Assembly: GCA_017990795.1 (NCBI GenBank)
Contig: JAGNNG010000001.1
Coordinates: forward strand, 2,771 to 33,907
Direction: 5' to 3'
Source: Deltaproteobacteria bacterium
GTDB lineage: Bacteria > Myxococcota_A > Polyangia > Palsa-1104 > JAEUJZ01
Length of the DNA stretch: 31,137 nucleotides
The notes under the pieces were generated by a model. The model saw nothing but the letters and a program-made list of their open reading frames with translations. It did no database searches and was not told where the DNA came from. The position numbers were made by a program, and so were the translations under genes. This document shows positions 1 through 7,831 of this stretch, in pieces. The stretch's first letter is position 1. Each line of letters begins with the position of its first letter.

Positions 1-1056
1 GTCGGAACGGTGCCGGTCGGGCCCGCAAATCCACCGGATATTTCTAGCCCCCTTACAAGCATTCCGAACTATGCCGTTGGCCTTAGCATCCGCCCCGACT
101 TAGCAAGGCGAGGTACGCGCATAGAGCGCGCTGCGCTGCAAGCTCAGGCTGCAGATGCGCAGCTAGCATTCGCTACGCGCACTCATGCGTTACGACTGCT
201 GCGCAACATTGGAGAGCTTGCGATAGCATCGCTACGACTTGGAGCCGACCAACGGTTAGTCAAGCAAGCTAAGGATGCGCTGGCACTGGCTCGGGATCGA
301 GTGCGCACAGGCTTTGGGCCGCCACTGGATGCCGACCGTGCAGAGATCGAACTGCTCCGCTTTGAGCAGCAGGTATCTACTGACCAAGGGGAGATCTTAG
401 TCGCTCAAGCTGCATGTGCGGAGTACGTAGGTGTTCCCTGCGGCAGCTTTTCCGAGGACACACAGGCACGTCTATTTCTGTCGAGCTGGCAGCTGCGTGC
501 GGAGCAAGTTCCGCTCAATGGATCGTCACGCCAAGATCTGCGCGCCTTGGCTATTCAACAAAAAGCAGCATTGGCAGAAGAACGACTTGCCTTTGCGCAG
601 CAGGTGCCAGATCCCACAGTCCGGATGGGCTATCTGTACGATAGCTTTGTCGTCTCTGGTAATCAGCAGCACTCCGTTAATCTCTCCCTTAGTACGCCGC
701 TGTCACTCATTGACCGTGGGCAAGCTGGAGCCCAGGCGGCGCAAGCCCGAGCCAGACGTTATGCTGAGCAGCGACGGCTGGCTCTTGCCGCCTCAGCAGC
801 GCGGAGCGAGGCTTTGCGGCGAGCGCTGCAGATGCAGCGCCAGCGACTTCGCATGCTACAGGAGCAGGTAGTGCCGCGCGGACAAGCCATCTTGCGCGAT
901 GTTCGGCGCGCATTTGAAGCGCGGTCAGTACCCCTCACAGACTTGAATCAAGCGCAGCGCGCACTTGATGAGCTGGTGCTGCAAGAAGCCACTGCACTGA
1001 GCGATGTCTTTCGCTTATGTGTCGACTTGATTGAGCTAGGAGGGGAGCAGGAGTGA
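1..1056 (+). CDS. TolC/CzcC-type outer-membrane efflux protein, 5'-truncated by window edge
   Basis: The frame is open from the first base of the window, so the true start probably lies upstream; the first in-window start codon is a GTG at 10. The visible ~350 residues are mostly long alanine-, leucine- and arginine-rich amphipathic helices (QAADAQLAF, ALALARDRVRTG, AALAEERLAFAQQ) ending in a helix with the efflux-protein-like run VPLTDLNQAQRALDEL. This is the helical-barrel pattern of the outer-membrane efflux protein family, which forms the trans-periplasmic exit duct for RND or ABC pumps. No signal peptide is visible, as expected for a truncated 5' end. Its partner pump is presumably upstream, outside the window; it is a different protein from the TolC homologue at 15508-16899. 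The family call is fairly safe; the substrate is unknown. Confidence 0.7.
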   Translation, partial: VGTVPVGPANPPDISSPLTSIPNYAVGLSIRPDLARRGTRIERAALQAQAADAQLAFATRTHALRLLRNIGELAIASLRLGADQRLVKQAKDALALARDRVRTGFGPPLDADRAEIELLRFEQQVSTDQGEILVAQAACAEYVGVPCGSFSEDTQARLFLSSWQLRAEQVPLNGSSRQDLRALAIQQKAALAEERLAFAQQVPDPTVRMGYLYDSFVVSGNQQHSVNLSLSTPLSLIDRGQAGAQAAQARARRYAEQRRLALAASAARSEALRRALQMQRQRLRMLQEQVVPRGQAILRDVRRAFEARSVPLTDLNQAQRALDELVLQEATALSDVFRLCVDLIELGGEQE

Positions 1057-1303
1057 ACTGGTTTCTGCTGGAGCACACGTTGCGCTGGTACGAAGCGGCG
1101 ATCTTGCAAGCATGCTGCGTGACTTGCGCGCAAGTGCAGCACTGGCGCAGACCAAGCGCGCGCTGGCCAGTCGTTTGTAGATGTTGGTCGATGCCCGCGG
1201 TGGCTCTATAAATGATCTGCTGGTAGCAAAAAATGACATGCGCGATGCAGAGCTTCAGGCCAGTACTGCCCCCCATAGATCATCACCAACTTCAATCGTT
1301 TGA
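1055..1303 (+). pseudogene. Decayed helical coding remnant, possibly a TolC C-terminus
   Basis: Directly after the efflux gene a different frame reads as coherent helical protein (LASMLRDLRASAALAQ), is broken by a TAG at 1178-1180, and resumes as GGSINDLLVAKNDMRDAEL before a TGA at 1301-1303. The second piece resembles the last helix of efflux proteins (compare KFDLFRVITALREATEL in the TolC homologue at 15508-16899). No start codon with a ribosome site is evident. The likely explanation is a broken duplicate of a TolC C-terminus, but the match is by eye only and the stretch also has to hold the promoter of the following kinase gene. Confidence 0.3.
1184..1212 (+). promoter_or_regulatory. Candidate sigma70-type promoter for sensor kinase pair 1
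   Basis: TTGGTC at 1184-1189 is followed after 17 bases by TATAAA at 1207-1212. The -10 matches five of six consensus positions and the spacing is ideal, while the -35 is only half matched. It would start transcription near 1219, giving a leader of about 95 bases. A 6-bp inverted repeat, CTTCAA 1290-1295 and TTGAAG 1300-1305, lies just before the GTG start and might be an operator. Confidence 0.3.
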
Positions 1304-1315
1304 AGCTGGACTAAA

Positions 1316-2407
1316 GTGACATCCTTCATGCGCCGCTCTCGCTTTGGACTGCTGCTGCTTCTCTGTGCGACCTTCACGCTGGGTCTATTTGACTACATTA
1401 CTGGACCCAAGCTGTCGTTCGGGCTGTTCTATCTGCTCCCCGTCTCCGTCGGCGGCTGGCTGTTTGGGGTGCGCGCGGCGTGGATTTTGACTGCCGCCGT
1501 CTGCCTGGCGCAAGTCTGTGCAGACATCGCGTGGGCGGGGCAGGATCTCTCACCGATTGCACTTTGGAATTTTTCTACACGGGTGCTTGTCATTGGCGCA
1601 CTTGGTCACGTAGTGGCATGGCTGCGCCGAGACCGAGATAGGCTTGATAACCTTTTGGCAGAACGCACTTCAGCGCATGTGGCCACTGTGGATCAGCTAC
1701 GTCATCGCGACCGACTGGCGTTGGTGGGACAGCTTGCCTCCGGTTTGGCGCACGAACTGGGAACACCCCTGAACGTTATTGCGGGCCGTGCTCGCCTGAT
1801 GGAAGAGGCGCCATTACCGCCGGAGCAGCTAAGCGCTCACATTCGCAGCATCCTTGAGCAGACCGAGCGCATGACCAGCACGATTCGCCAGCTTCTTGAT
1901 TTTGCCCGTCGCCGGGGTCCAGACATGGACCGCGCCGACCTGCATGACCTATGTCGGCGCGTTCTGGAACTTCTCAGGCCATTGGCGACCAAACGCAAGA
2001 TCGTGCTCACACTTCATCCACGCAGTGCCGAGTGCCTAGCGAAGGTCGACTGGAATCAGATCCAGCAGGCCATAAGCAACTTGCTCATGAACGCGATGCA
2101 AGCGATGCCACAGGGCGGTGAAGTGGAGGTCAGTGTTCGCGGGGCAGATCGAGACTTTATTGTGCTGACCGTCGCAGATAGCGGCATGGGAATTGAAAGA
2201 GAACAGCTGCAGCGAATCTTTGAGCCCTTCTTTACCACTCAAGGCGCGGGCGAAGGAACTGGCCTGGGCCTCTCTATCACCGAGGGAATTGTGCGCGACC
2301 ACGGCGGCAAAATTGAGGTCAGCAGTGAAGTCGGACGCGGGAGCTGTTTCTCGCTCTACCTACCGCGATTGCAAGCCCAGCCGGTGGCTACCCCAGAGCA
2401 AACATGA
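1316..2407 (+). CDS. Membrane sensor histidine kinase (pair 1)
   Basis: Residues 9-102 hold about four membrane helices with very short loops, so there is no periplasmic sensor domain; the signal is probably sensed within or at the membrane. A linker (103-130) leads to the HisKA dimerisation domain with the phospho-acceptor H146 in GLAHELGTP. The ATPase domain follows: N box around N255-N259, G1 DSGMGI at 288-293, F box FEPFFTT at 302-308, and G2 GEGTGLGLS at 312-320. The start taken is GTG 1316; an ATG four codons in (1328) is equally possible, and neither has a clear ribosome site. It overlaps the next gene by four bases (ATGA), so the two are translationally coupled. It aligns without gaps over roughly the first 270 residues with the kinase at 23229-24347. 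Autophosphorylation of H146 and transfer to the adjacent regulator is the expected reaction. Confidence 0.9.
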   Translation: MTSFMRRSRFGLLLLLCATFTLGLFDYITGPKLSFGLFYLLPVSVGGWLFGVRAAWILTAAVCLAQVCADIAWAGQDLSPIALWNFSTRVLVIGALGHVVAWLRRDRDRLDNLLAERTSAHVATVDQLRHRDRLALVGQLASGLAHELGTPLNVIAGRARLMEEAPLPPEQLSAHIRSILEQTERMTSTIRQLLDFARRRGPDMDRADLHDLCRRVLELLRPLATKRKIVLTLHPRSAECLAKVDWNQIQQAISNLLMNAMQAMPQGGEVEVSVRGADRDFIVLTVADSGMGIEREQLQRIFEPFFTTQGAGEGTGLGLSITEGIVRDHGGKIEVSSEVGRGSCFSLYLPRLQAQPVATPEQT

Positions 2408-3771
2408 AGCCGCAGATCTTGGTCGTAGATGATGACCGTGGCATGTGCGAGCTATTGGAACTCGGTCTGGCCCGGCGAGGCTTTCAGGTACGCTGGACAA
2501 CGGAGCCGCGCAAGGTCTTAGAGCTATTGCAGCAAGACTTTTATGAGGCAGTAGTCACGGATTTGAACATGCCAGGGCAAGACGGCATTGAGCTAACGCG
2601 TCAGCTCGTTGGCAACCGCTCTGACCTGCCGGTCATCGTCATCACCGCATTTGGCAGCATGGAGTCTGCGGTGGAAGCAATGCGCGCTGGTGCATACGAC
2701 TTTGTGACCAAGCCGCTGGAGGTTGATTCGCTAGCCCTTGTCCTGCAGCGTGCCGTCCAACATCGCGCCCTGAGAGAGGAGGTGAAGCTGCTTCGTCGCG
2801 CGGTTGCAGCATCGCACGGCGTCGACAACCTGATCGGCGAAAGTAGCGAGATGCGCAGGGTGTTTAACCTGCTCTCGCGTGTTGCGGAGGCCGATGTTTC
2901 AGTCCTCGTGCTGGGAGAGAGTGGTACTGGCAAAGAGCTGGTTGCCCGGGCAGTTCATACCCGCAGCCAACGCAAAGACGGTCCCTTTATAGCGGTTAAC
3001 TGCTCAGCGTTACCCGAAGCTCTGCTAGAGAGCGAGCTGTTTGGCCATACACGCGGCGCCTTTACGGATGCTCGCAGTCCACGCCGAGGACTTTTTCAGC
3101 AGGCCCATGGTGGCACTGTATTTCTCGACGAGATTGGCGATCTACCACTGGCGCTTCAGCCACGGCTTTTGCGCGCCCTGCAAGAGCGCAAAGTGCGACC
3201 GGTGGGCAGCGATACCGAAATCGACATCGATGTCCGCGTCCTTGCTGCCACCAATCAGGATCTAGAGAGCGCGGTCAGCGAGAAGCTGTTTCGCGGCGAC
3301 TTGTACTACCGACTGAATGTGGTTCAGGTGCGGCTACCGCCTCTGCGCGCGCGTGGAAACGATGTGCTGCTGCTTGCGCAGCACTTTTTGCGTCAGACGG
3401 CTGCGCGTCTCGACAAACACGTCGAGCGGATGAGTCCAAGCGTTGCAGAGCGACTGCTGGCCTATTCATGGCCGGGCAATGTGCGCGAGCTACAAAACTG
3501 CATCGAGCGCGCAGTGGCGTTGACCGCATACGACCAGCTTGGTGTAGATGATTTGCCCGAAAAGATTCGCGACTATCGCCCCTCCCAAGTCCTGCTGGCC
3601 AGCGACCATCCCAGCGAGCTTGTCACCATGGACGAGATCGAGCGCCGCTACATCCTGCGGGTACTTGATGTCGTGAGTGGCAACAAGTCACTGGCCGCGC
3701 AGATCCTGGGATTTGATCGCAGGACCTTGTATCGCAAGCTAGAGCGCTACGGCATCTCTACTCGACTGTGA
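2404..3771 (+). CDS. NtrC-family sigma54-dependent response regulator (pair 1)
   Basis: Standard three-domain activator of normal length (455 residues). Receiver domain at 1-120, with acidic cluster DDD 9-11, phospho-acceptor D53 in TDLNMPG and K103. AAA+ domain at about 143-380: Walker A GESGTGKE 171-178, Walker B FLDEIGD around 240-246, arginine-finger region FRGDLYYRLN around 297-305, and WPGNVRELQN at 356-365. A C-terminal Fis-type helix-turn-helix ends in DRRTLYRKLERYG. The sigma54-contacting loop reads GAFTDA (218-223) instead of the canonical GAFTGA. Coupled by ATGA overlap to the kinase before it. It is expected to bind enhancer sites 80-150 bases upstream of sigma54 promoters and to hydrolyse ATP to open them. 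Closely similar along its length to the regulator at 21871-23298. Its targets are unknown; sigma54-like promoters occur through the window. Confidence 0.93.
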   Translation: MKPQILVVDDDRGMCELLELGLARRGFQVRWTTEPRKVLELLQQDFYEAVVTDLNMPGQDGIELTRQLVGNRSDLPVIVITAFGSMESAVEAMRAGAYDFVTKPLEVDSLALVLQRAVQHRALREEVKLLRRAVAASHGVDNLIGESSEMRRVFNLLSRVAEADVSVLVLGESGTGKELVARAVHTRSQRKDGPFIAVNCSALPEALLESELFGHTRGAFTDARSPRRGLFQQAHGGTVFLDEIGDLPLALQPRLLRALQERKVRPVGSDTEIDIDVRVLAATNQDLESAVSEKLFRGDLYYRLNVVQVRLPPLRARGNDVLLLAQHFLRQTAARLDKHVERMSPSVAERLLAYSWPGNVRELQNCIERAVALTAYDQLGVDDLPEKIRDYRPSQVLLASDHPSELVTMDEIERRYILRVLDVVSGNKSLAAQILGFDRRTLYRKLERYGISTRL

Positions 3772-3802
3772 CATTTTGCTACAAAGCGCCAAAATGTCAC
3801 AG
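3766..3802. terminator. Perfect 13-bp inverted repeat at the stop of regulator 1
   Basis: CTGTGACATTTTG (3766-3778) and CAAAATGTCACAG (3790-3802) are perfect complements around an 11-base loop, and the left arm contains the TGA stop of the regulator gene. It sits between two convergent genes, which suits a bidirectional transcription terminator. There is no T-run after either arm, so a protein-binding operator is an alternative reading. Confidence 0.45.
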
Positions 3803-3854
3803 CCAAGCTGGTGCTAACGATACGTCGCATTGGCAACGACAGGGCACCACCTGT

Positions 3855-5405
3855 CTAGTGTGGGTCAAGACTGAGCAGGCGCGCATCCACATCCACGAGC
3901 AGTTCCTCGCACACTTCTTGGCTTAGATACCCTTTGCGAAATGCAGCGAGAATGGCGTCTTTCTCGACGATAAGCATATGCCTGCGCGCGGCCAGCTGTT
4001 CCTCTGTGCGAAGCTCCTCCGCTTGTAGGTGCATGTCCGTAATACGCTGCTCTGCATCGGTAATGGCGCCTGAGTATTCATCGCGAACGCGCGCTACAGA
4101 TTCGGGGTGAACCGCTCCATCTTTGAGCAGCTGCTCTAGTGCTGAGACTGCAGCCGTCTTGGCTCGAATCATCCCCCGCTCGCGCTCGTAGTCCTTGCGG
4201 TCCGCGCGCAAGCCAATGAGCCCGAGTTTGCGCAGCAGCGGCCCCATGCTCAGTCCCTGCAGCAAGATTGAGATGAGAACGACCCCGAAGGTCATGGTGA
4301 CAAGCAGGTCGCGATGTGGAAAGTCTCGCGGCAGCGCCAGCACTAGCACCATCGATAGGCCGCCACGTAGACCGCCCCAGGTCAGCACCGCACTCCAGGA
4401 CCAAGGTAGCGTCTCGCGGGTTCGCCGAAGCAGCCAAGTTACGGCGTAGATCAGCGCAGCCCGTCCAAGAGTGACCGCCATGTACGCAACGAGGATCATC
4501 TTCCAAGACAGCAGTAGCGCGCTTAGGTGAACCTCAAAGCCGATGAGTAGAAAGACAATCGAGTTGAGGGCAAACGCCACGTACTCCCAAAACGACTCGA
4601 CGGCGATCCGGGTCGAGGGGCTCATACCAGTGCGCGCACCGTAGTTGCCGCAGAGCATTCCGGCGGCAACGGTTGCAATCACACCAGAGAGGTGAAAGTG
4701 CTCCGCAATAATAAAGCTGCCGTACGCGGCGATGGTGGTTAGCGTGATCTCGATCATGGGATCGTCCACGCGCTGCGTCAGCTTCGACGCTAGATAGCCG
4801 ACTAGAACGCCTACCAGCGTACCTAGTCCCACTACTCGTACAAAGTCCACCACTGCGCCACCAATCGACAGGGAGTCACCGGTGACAGCTCCCAAGATCA
4901 GCGTGAAGAAAACCACAGCGGTGCCATCATTTAGCAGGCTCTCTCCTTCGACCAATACGGCCAGACGCTTTGGCGCACCCAGGGTCTTAAAAAGCGCAAC
5001 CACTGCGATTGGGTCGGTAGCTGCAATCAGTGCTGCAAATACCAGCGCATGCTTCATCGTAAAGCCATCTACGAAATGAAGAGCGCTGGCAGCAGGCTGT
5101 AGTAGAACCGCCGTAATGCCAATGGCTGCGGCCACACCGGGAACTGCAAGTGCGTGAATCGCCAGCTTGTTCTGCCAAAACTTGTGAAAGTCCAGGTGAA
5201 ACGCAGCCTCGAAAACGAGCCCAGGAAGGAAGATTGCGTACAGCAGTTCCTTGGTCAAGTGTGGTGCGTTGATAACGCGCGTAGTCCCAAGCAGCAGTCC
5301 TGCTACCACCAGCGCTACAGTGTAGGGAATCTTGAGCCATCGCGCAGCCAGAGCGACGGCTGTAGCCACAGCAAACAGTGAAATGAAAACGGCTTCAAAG
5401 TGCAT
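3855..5405 (-). CDS. CPA1-family Na+/H+ antiporter (NhaP/NHE-like)
   Basis: 516 residues: about 12 membrane helices over 1-400, then a charged, coiled-coil-prone cytoplasmic tail (about 400-516) rich in Glu, Arg and Gln. Family hallmarks visible are FLPGLVFEAAFHLD, AATDPIAVVALFK and GESLLNDGTAVV, the ND pair being the cation/proton-exchanging site of CPA1 exchangers, and WGGLRGGLSMVLVL near helix 11. The protein should swap external protons for cytoplasmic Na+ (or K+) and so contribute to pH and salt tolerance. The long tail is like that of NHE/NhaP relatives where it has regulatory roles. The ATG at 5405 opens directly into the first helix. The 289 bases upstream carry a strong sigma54-like promoter and a dyad, so this gene is probably under an NtrC-type activator. 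Cation specificity cannot be read from the sequence. Confidence 0.92.
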   Translation of the reverse strand: MHFEAVFISLFAVATAVALAARWLKIPYTVALVVAGLLLGTTRVINAPHLTKELLYAIFLPGLVFEAAFHLDFHKFWQNKLAIHALAVPGVAAAIGITAVLLQPAASALHFVDGFTMKHALVFAALIAATDPIAVVALFKTLGAPKRLAVLVEGESLLNDGTAVVFFTLILGAVTGDSLSIGGAVVDFVRVVGLGTLVGVLVGYLASKLTQRVDDPMIEITLTTIAAYGSFIIAEHFHLSGVIATVAAGMLCGNYGARTGMSPSTRIAVESFWEYVAFALNSIVFLLIGFEVHLSALLLSWKMILVAYMAVTLGRAALIYAVTWLLRRTRETLPWSWSAVLTWGGLRGGLSMVLVLALPRDFPHRDLLVTMTFGVVLISILLQGLSMGPLLRKLGLIGLRADRKDYERERGMIRAKTAAVSALEQLLKDGAVHPESVARVRDEYSGAITDAEQRITDMHLQAEELRTEEQLAARRHMLIVEKDAILAAFRKGYLSQEVCEELLVDVDARLLSLDPH

Positions 5406-5545
5406 GAGGGTCTTGCTTTGGAGTGAGAAGACTGCGATGGCGGAGAGTGGATGGTGTCAACGGCGTCCCGGCGTTGAGCTACTTGCGAGGAGAACGCACT
5501 TGGGGATGGATTGCAGCCAGAACGCCGCTGACTTACCGATCACAG

Positions 5546-5561
5546 AGCAGAAACTGTGCCA
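5546..5561 (-). promoter_or_regulatory. Sigma54-like promoter for the CPA1 antiporter
   Basis: On the minus strand the sequence is TGGCACAGTTTCTGCT, against the sigma54 consensus TGGCAC-N5-TTGCW: the -24 element is perfect and the -12 element has one mismatch (CTGCT), with the GG and GC dinucleotides exactly ten bases apart. Transcription would begin near 5535, giving a leader of about 130 bases before the ATG at 5405. It is the best -24 box in the window. Confidence 0.6.
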
Positions 5562-5631
5562 TGGATACGGTGTTCTGTACATCCTAGCTCGGGAGGGCAA
5601 CTGGGTGGTGTGATGCTGTCCTTCTATGAGG

Positions 5632-5648
5632 GCCTGTCCGCGACAGGC
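5632..5648. promoter_or_regulatory. Perfect dyad, candidate enhancer for an NtrC-type activator
   Basis: GCCTGTC (5632-5638) and GACAGGC (5642-5648) form a perfect 7-bp inverted repeat around CGC. Its centre is about 105 bases upstream of the predicted start of the sigma54-like promoter at 5546-5561, the usual place for an enhancer bound by an NtrC-family dimer through its Fis-type domain. Which of the two regulators in the window would bind is unknown. A simple RNA hairpin after the gene at 5695-6252 is the alternative. Confidence 0.45.
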
Positions 5649-5694
5649 ATGCACTCATCTTGCGCAACATCGGAGCCAACGACCACACCCAATA

Positions 5695-6252
5695 TCAGGT
5701 GATGGAAGCAGCGTCGCCGAAGATGCGGTCCATGAACTGCACGCTGGTACGCAAGGTTAGGTCGACGTGCGCTTCTCGGTCGCCGACGAGGATTCCAAAG
5801 CCGGGCGCGAAATGCAGCCGCCACCAGTTCAGCTCCGCCGCACCGTATAGCGACGGCTGCACGATGCCGCGCTTGAGGCGTCCGACGTGCTTGGGGTCGC
5901 CTTCAAAGTTGTCGAGTAGTAGCTGCGTCCGAACTTCGATGACGGAGGACCACCACGGGCGATGCTCGATGGAGTAGAACGCGGGCGACTGTGGCCCGGG
6001 GCGGAGGCGGAGGCGGGCGCGTAGTTCGAGCGGCCCGCCGACCAGATAGAAGTCTTCGCTCGGGCGGGTGGCCAGTCGGGTGGCTGCGCCTGGAATGTCT
6101 GTGTCAGCGCCGCTGCCGTGTCGGGGTTCTGGACTGCGGCAGAATCGCACTAGAAGCAGCGCAAAGTCATAGTCATAGTCGTGCTTGCGCAGGCGCCCGC
6201 AGTAGAACGTAAAGCGACAATCGGCCGCTGCAACGCAAGGACGGAAAGCCAC
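5695..6252 (-). CDS. Unrecognised protein, beta-rich C-terminal half
   Basis: 185 residues from a GTG at 6252; an in-frame stop lies just upstream and there is no clear ribosome site, so the N-terminus is uncertain. No signal peptide is visible. From about residue 70 on, the pattern is alternating hydrophobic/polar strands rich in Trp, Tyr and Phe (YLVGGPLELRARLRL, WWSSVIEVRTQLLL, LNWWRLHFAPGFGILVG, HVDLTLRTSVQF), as in beta-barrel or beta-sandwich proteins. It could be the C-terminal part of an outer-membrane protein whose front has been lost, or a small soluble beta protein; I do not recognise the family. It lies on the same strand as the antiporter, 289 bases upstream, but that gap has its own promoter, so co-transcription is not required. 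Confidence 0.5.
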   Translation of the reverse strand: MAFRPCVAAADCRFTFYCGRLRKHDYDYDFALLLVRFCRSPEPRHGSGADTDIPGAATRLATRPSEDFYLVGGPLELRARLRLRPGPQSPAFYSIEHRPWWSSVIEVRTQLLLDNFEGDPKHVGRLKRGIVQPSLYGAAELNWWRLHFAPGFGILVGDREAHVDLTLRTSVQFMDRIFGDAASIT

Positions 6253-6324
6253 AGGCGCTTACGCGGGGCACCTTGCCCATTTTTCTGCCTACACCGTTTT
6301 CGCTTCGTTGGCGTCGCACTTACC

Positions 6325-6330
6325 TATACT
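6325..6330 (+). promoter_or_regulatory. Candidate -10 box (TATACT) for the RCK/Kef operon
   Basis: TATACT sits 11 bases before the ATG at 6341. No convincing -35 lies 16-18 bases upstream. If used, transcription would start only a few bases before the ATG, giving an almost leaderless message, which fits the absence of a good ribosome site (TTTGGGTAGTA). No sigma54-like site with correct spacing was seen upstream of this operon. Confidence 0.25.
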
Positions 6331-6340
6331 TTGGGTAGTA

Positions 6341-7831
6341 ATGCTTGACCGGATTGTGATCGCTGGTGCGGGAAAGACGATGGAGTCGATCCTTGCGCGG
6401 CTGGTGCACCTGGCACCGCTCATCGTGCTAGATACCGCGCAGAGCGCGCTTGATGAGCTGCGCGTAGACACGGACCCATCGAACGCTGCAGAGGACGCGA
6501 GCCCGCCGCAGTCGGTCACGAAGCGCCTAGCCGATGCAACGTCGCGCTTCGTCCTGGAGGAGGCCCGTGGAGAATCGCATCTCTCCGTCGCTCTGGCGGC
6601 AGCAACGGGCGATGATCGTCGCAACATCGAGGTGTGCCGTCTGGCGCGCGAATTGGGCTTCTCGCCGGTCGTGGGCATCGTCATCGACCCATCGACCAGC
6701 CAAGACTATGTGGCACAGGGCGCGCGCGCCATCGTCCGTGCCCAGATTTTGGGCAGCGTGGTCGAGCAAGCGCTGCGCTACGACGGATTAGTCATCGCAT
6801 CAACCGTCGGCCAAGGGCGCGGCGAGATCATTGAGTTCGTGGTGTTACCAAGCTCGCCGGCAATTGGCGTGCCGCTGTCGCAGCTTCACGCCGAAGGCTG
6901 GCGCATCGCCGCAGTCTATCGCGGCACCGAGCTGGTAATCCCCATGGGAACCACCATGATTCGCGCCGAGGATCGCGTGCTGGTCATCGGTGACCCTGAG
7001 ATTTTGCCCAGCATCGCCGAGCAGCTGCGCATCGGAGTGCCGCAGTTTCCGCTGCGACATGGAAACAGCGTTGTCGCCTACTTACCAGCGGGGCGCATTG
7101 CCAACGTCGAAGAGGAAGCAGAGCTGCTGGCGCAAAAGACCCGCGCAACCGCGCTACGTCGGATCTATCCGGGTGCCAAGCCAAGCAAAGAGGCGCTGCT
7201 GCCTACGCCTGCCCCATCCGCACAAAGCCCGCGCCCAGCCGCCAAGCAGCGAGAGGACATGCTGCTTGCTGGTGACAACTTGCGCGCACACATCGAGCAG
7301 CTTCGCCAGCTGCGGCCCGGAGTTGTAATCGCTAGCCCGATGCGCCGATCGTGGGGACGACGCATGCTGGGGCGCAGCGGTAGTGCAGCGGAGCTATGTA
7401 CGGCGATGGACTGCCCGGTTCTGTTTGCGCGGGGCACTCCGCACCATGCGCGCGTGGTTCATGCCCTCATCGCCGGAATCGCCGACCTGGCATCTGCCGA
7501 TACCGCCATCGACTTGGCACGCATGCTGTCGCTACCGTTGGTGGTCGTTCGCGTTATTTTACCACCGTATGTACAGGCCCCGGACCAGCAGACTGAGCAG
7601 GTTGGTGATGAACTACAGCGACGCGCGCGGCTCTATGGCTTGCAGTTGGAATGGCTGCAGATTGAAGGGAATCCTGTCCGGGAACTGGTTCGCCTGGCCC
7701 AGCCCGATGATCTGCTGATCCTCTCCAGAAAGCCAACACGACGCGACAGCTTCACCTCGCCCGACGTAGCGATGCGAGTGGCCGAGTCGGCTCGTTGTTC
7801 CACGTTGATTCTGACGGTGCAGCGGCCGTGA
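6341..7831 (+). CDS. TrkA-like RCK protein with tandem USP-like domains, partner of the Kef antiporter
   Basis: 496 residues from ATG 6341 (MLDRIVIAGAG), chosen over the upstream TTG at 6308 because the Rossmann strand begins here. Residues 1-150 resemble an RCK_N/TrkA_N nucleotide-binding domain (VIAGAG at 6-11, acidic residue after strand 2 in LDTA, later VVGIVIDPSTSQDYVAQGA). Residues 160-222 are a clear RCK_C domain (EFVVLPSSPAIGVPL ending DRVLVIGDPE). From about 240 the protein resembles two universal-stress-protein units, each ending in the USP-style pattern of a Ser/Gly loop then a CPVLFARG- or CSTLILTV-like strand. There are no membrane segments. The dinucleotide motif is GAGKTME, lacking the third glycine, so NAD(H) binding may be altered. 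Its stop overlaps the GTG of the Kef gene (GTGA), so it is likely the cytoplasmic gating subunit of that antiporter. The exact domain limits are by eye. Confidence 0.8.
   Translation: MLDRIVIAGAGKTMESILARLVHLAPLIVLDTAQSALDELRVDTDPSNAAEDASPPQSVTKRLADATSRFVLEEARGESHLSVALAAATGDDRRNIEVCRLARELGFSPVVGIVIDPSTSQDYVAQGARAIVRAQILGSVVEQALRYDGLVIASTVGQGRGEIIEFVVLPSSPAIGVPLSQLHAEGWRIAAVYRGTELVIPMGTTMIRAEDRVLVIGDPEILPSIAEQLRIGVPQFPLRHGNSVVAYLPAGRIANVEEEAELLAQKTRATALRRIYPGAKPSKEALLPTPAPSAQSPRPAAKQREDMLLAGDNLRAHIEQLRQLRPGVVIASPMRRSWGRRMLGRSGSAAELCTAMDCPVLFARGTPHHARVVHALIAGIADLASADTAIDLARMLSLPLVVVRVILPPYVQAPDQQTEQVGDELQRRARLYGLQLEWLQIEGNPVRELVRLAQPDDLLILSRKPTRRDSFTSPDVAMRVAESARCSTLILTVQRP

Noticed and set aside
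5498..5516. Plus-strand TTGGGGATGGATTGCA as a sigma54 promoter.
   Set aside because: The GG lies one base off the required spacing, and no plus-strand gene follows before the convergent unknown gene.
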